Assembly: GCA_902783395.1 (NCBI GenBank) | Contig: CACZRA010000117.1 | Coordinates: 1 to 6,696 of the forward strand | Length of the DNA stretch: 6,696 nt | Source of the DNA: an uncultured Lachnospiraceae bacterium | Lineage (GTDB): Bacteria; Bacillota; Clostridia; Lachnospirales; Lachnospiraceae | Reading direction: 5' to 3' | Made by a program: the position numbers and the translations under genes | The notes under the pieces: generated by a model | Seen by the model: only the letters and a program-made list of their open reading frames with translations | What the model was told of the DNA's origin: nothing | The model's database searches: none | Shown: piece by piece, positions 6,458-6,696 of the stretch | Layout of the letters: each line of letters opens with the position of its first letter | Position numbering within the stretch: position 1 is the first letter of the stretch

Positions 6458-6696
6458 AAAATATCTTACTCCTGACTCAAACACCTTCATATCCTGTTCA
6501 CCGGAAATATTCACCGCGACATTCTCTCCTCTGCGTTCTATATGGCACATCTTTCCGAAGATCCTCCCATCCGGTGAAAGGATTCCCTCTATGGCATCAT
6601 ATGATCCGTTGACGTTCCAATACTCATCCATGGTTATATTTCCGTCTGCGTCACAATACTTTGTGGCTATCTGACCGTTGAGAGCGAGCCTCTTCA
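6452..6696 (-). CDS. purL: Phosphoribosylformylglycinamidine synthase, C-terminal end (5' part beyond the window)
   Basis: Only the last 80 residues are visible. They fit the end of the glutamine amidotransferase domain of single-chain FGAM synthase, which makes FGAM from FGAR, glutamine and ATP in purine synthesis. LNGQIATKYCDADGNIT corresponds to the common 'GQIATQYVD..GNPT' strand. VNGSYDAIEGILSPDGRIFG (28-47 of the visible part) matches the usual 'NGSYAAIEGI.SPDGRVLG'. KMCHIERRGE stands where 'KMGHSER' is expected, with the His and Glu of the Cys-His-Glu glutaminase triad kept. The protein ends FESGVRYFQ, like the normal C-terminus. The small-subunit amidotransferase PurQ ends similarly, so a separate purQ cannot be fully excluded, but the 'AIEGI.SPDGR.LGKM' wording is that of the long clostridial enzyme. 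The two glycosyltransferase genes follow at 36 bases on the same strand. Confidence 0.85.
   Translation of the reverse strand, partial: KRLALNGQIATKYCDADGNITMDEYWNVNGSYDAIEGILSPDGRIFGKMCHIERRGENVAVNISGEQDMKVFESGVRYFQ

Noticed and set aside
1..6696. Mobile element, CRISPR array, tRNA, or toxin-antitoxin system
   Set aside because: No transposase or integrase, terminal repeats, regularly spaced repeats, tRNA fold or typical toxin-antitoxin gene pair was found on reading both strands.

Overview
The window looks like chromosomal DNA of a low-to-mid GC Gram-positive, most likely a clostridial anaerobe of the Lachnospiraceae type (Butyrivibrio and relatives). The hints are strong GGAGG-type ribosome sites, frequent ATA/AGA/AGG codons, the C-terminus of a protein resembling the long single-chain FGAM synthase of Clostridia, and a YtrA-type GntR/ABC operon. 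The genus is inferred, not shown. No mobile element, CRISPR array, tRNA or rRNA was seen.

Left part (1-842): two small minus-strand genes. A DUF3592-like membrane-anchored protein runs off the left edge. Two bases upstream of its start ends a small basic ORF with no clear start codon. Its N-terminal half resembles the 'GSW' DNA-binding module associated with homing endonucleases. The gap up to position 842 holds a strong extended -10 sigma-70-type promoter on the plus strand and a 19-bp palindrome just downstream of it.

Centre (843-4231): a compact plus-strand operon whose genes overlap by 17 and 26 bases: a YtrA-subfamily GntR repressor, an ABC ATPase and a large ABC permease. The permease ends in an extracytoplasmic domain of about 340 residues. 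The likely circuit is autorepression by the GntR protein at the palindrome, with the ABC pair acting as an exporter or stress/antibiotic-response module, as known for B. subtilis ytrABCDEF. The ligand is unknown.

Right part (4254-6696): a minus-strand cluster converging on the operon with only 22 bp between stop codons. It consists of the 3' end of purL, then two paralogous family-2 glycosyltransferases joined by an ATGA stop/start overlap. The pair looks like a tandem duplication acting on a cell-surface glycan. No terminator is visible between purL and the pair, so read-through from the purine gene is possible. Nothing here is clearly a new system. The most open points are the small GSW-motif ORF, the sensor-like domain of the permease, and the purL-glycosyltransferase linkage.
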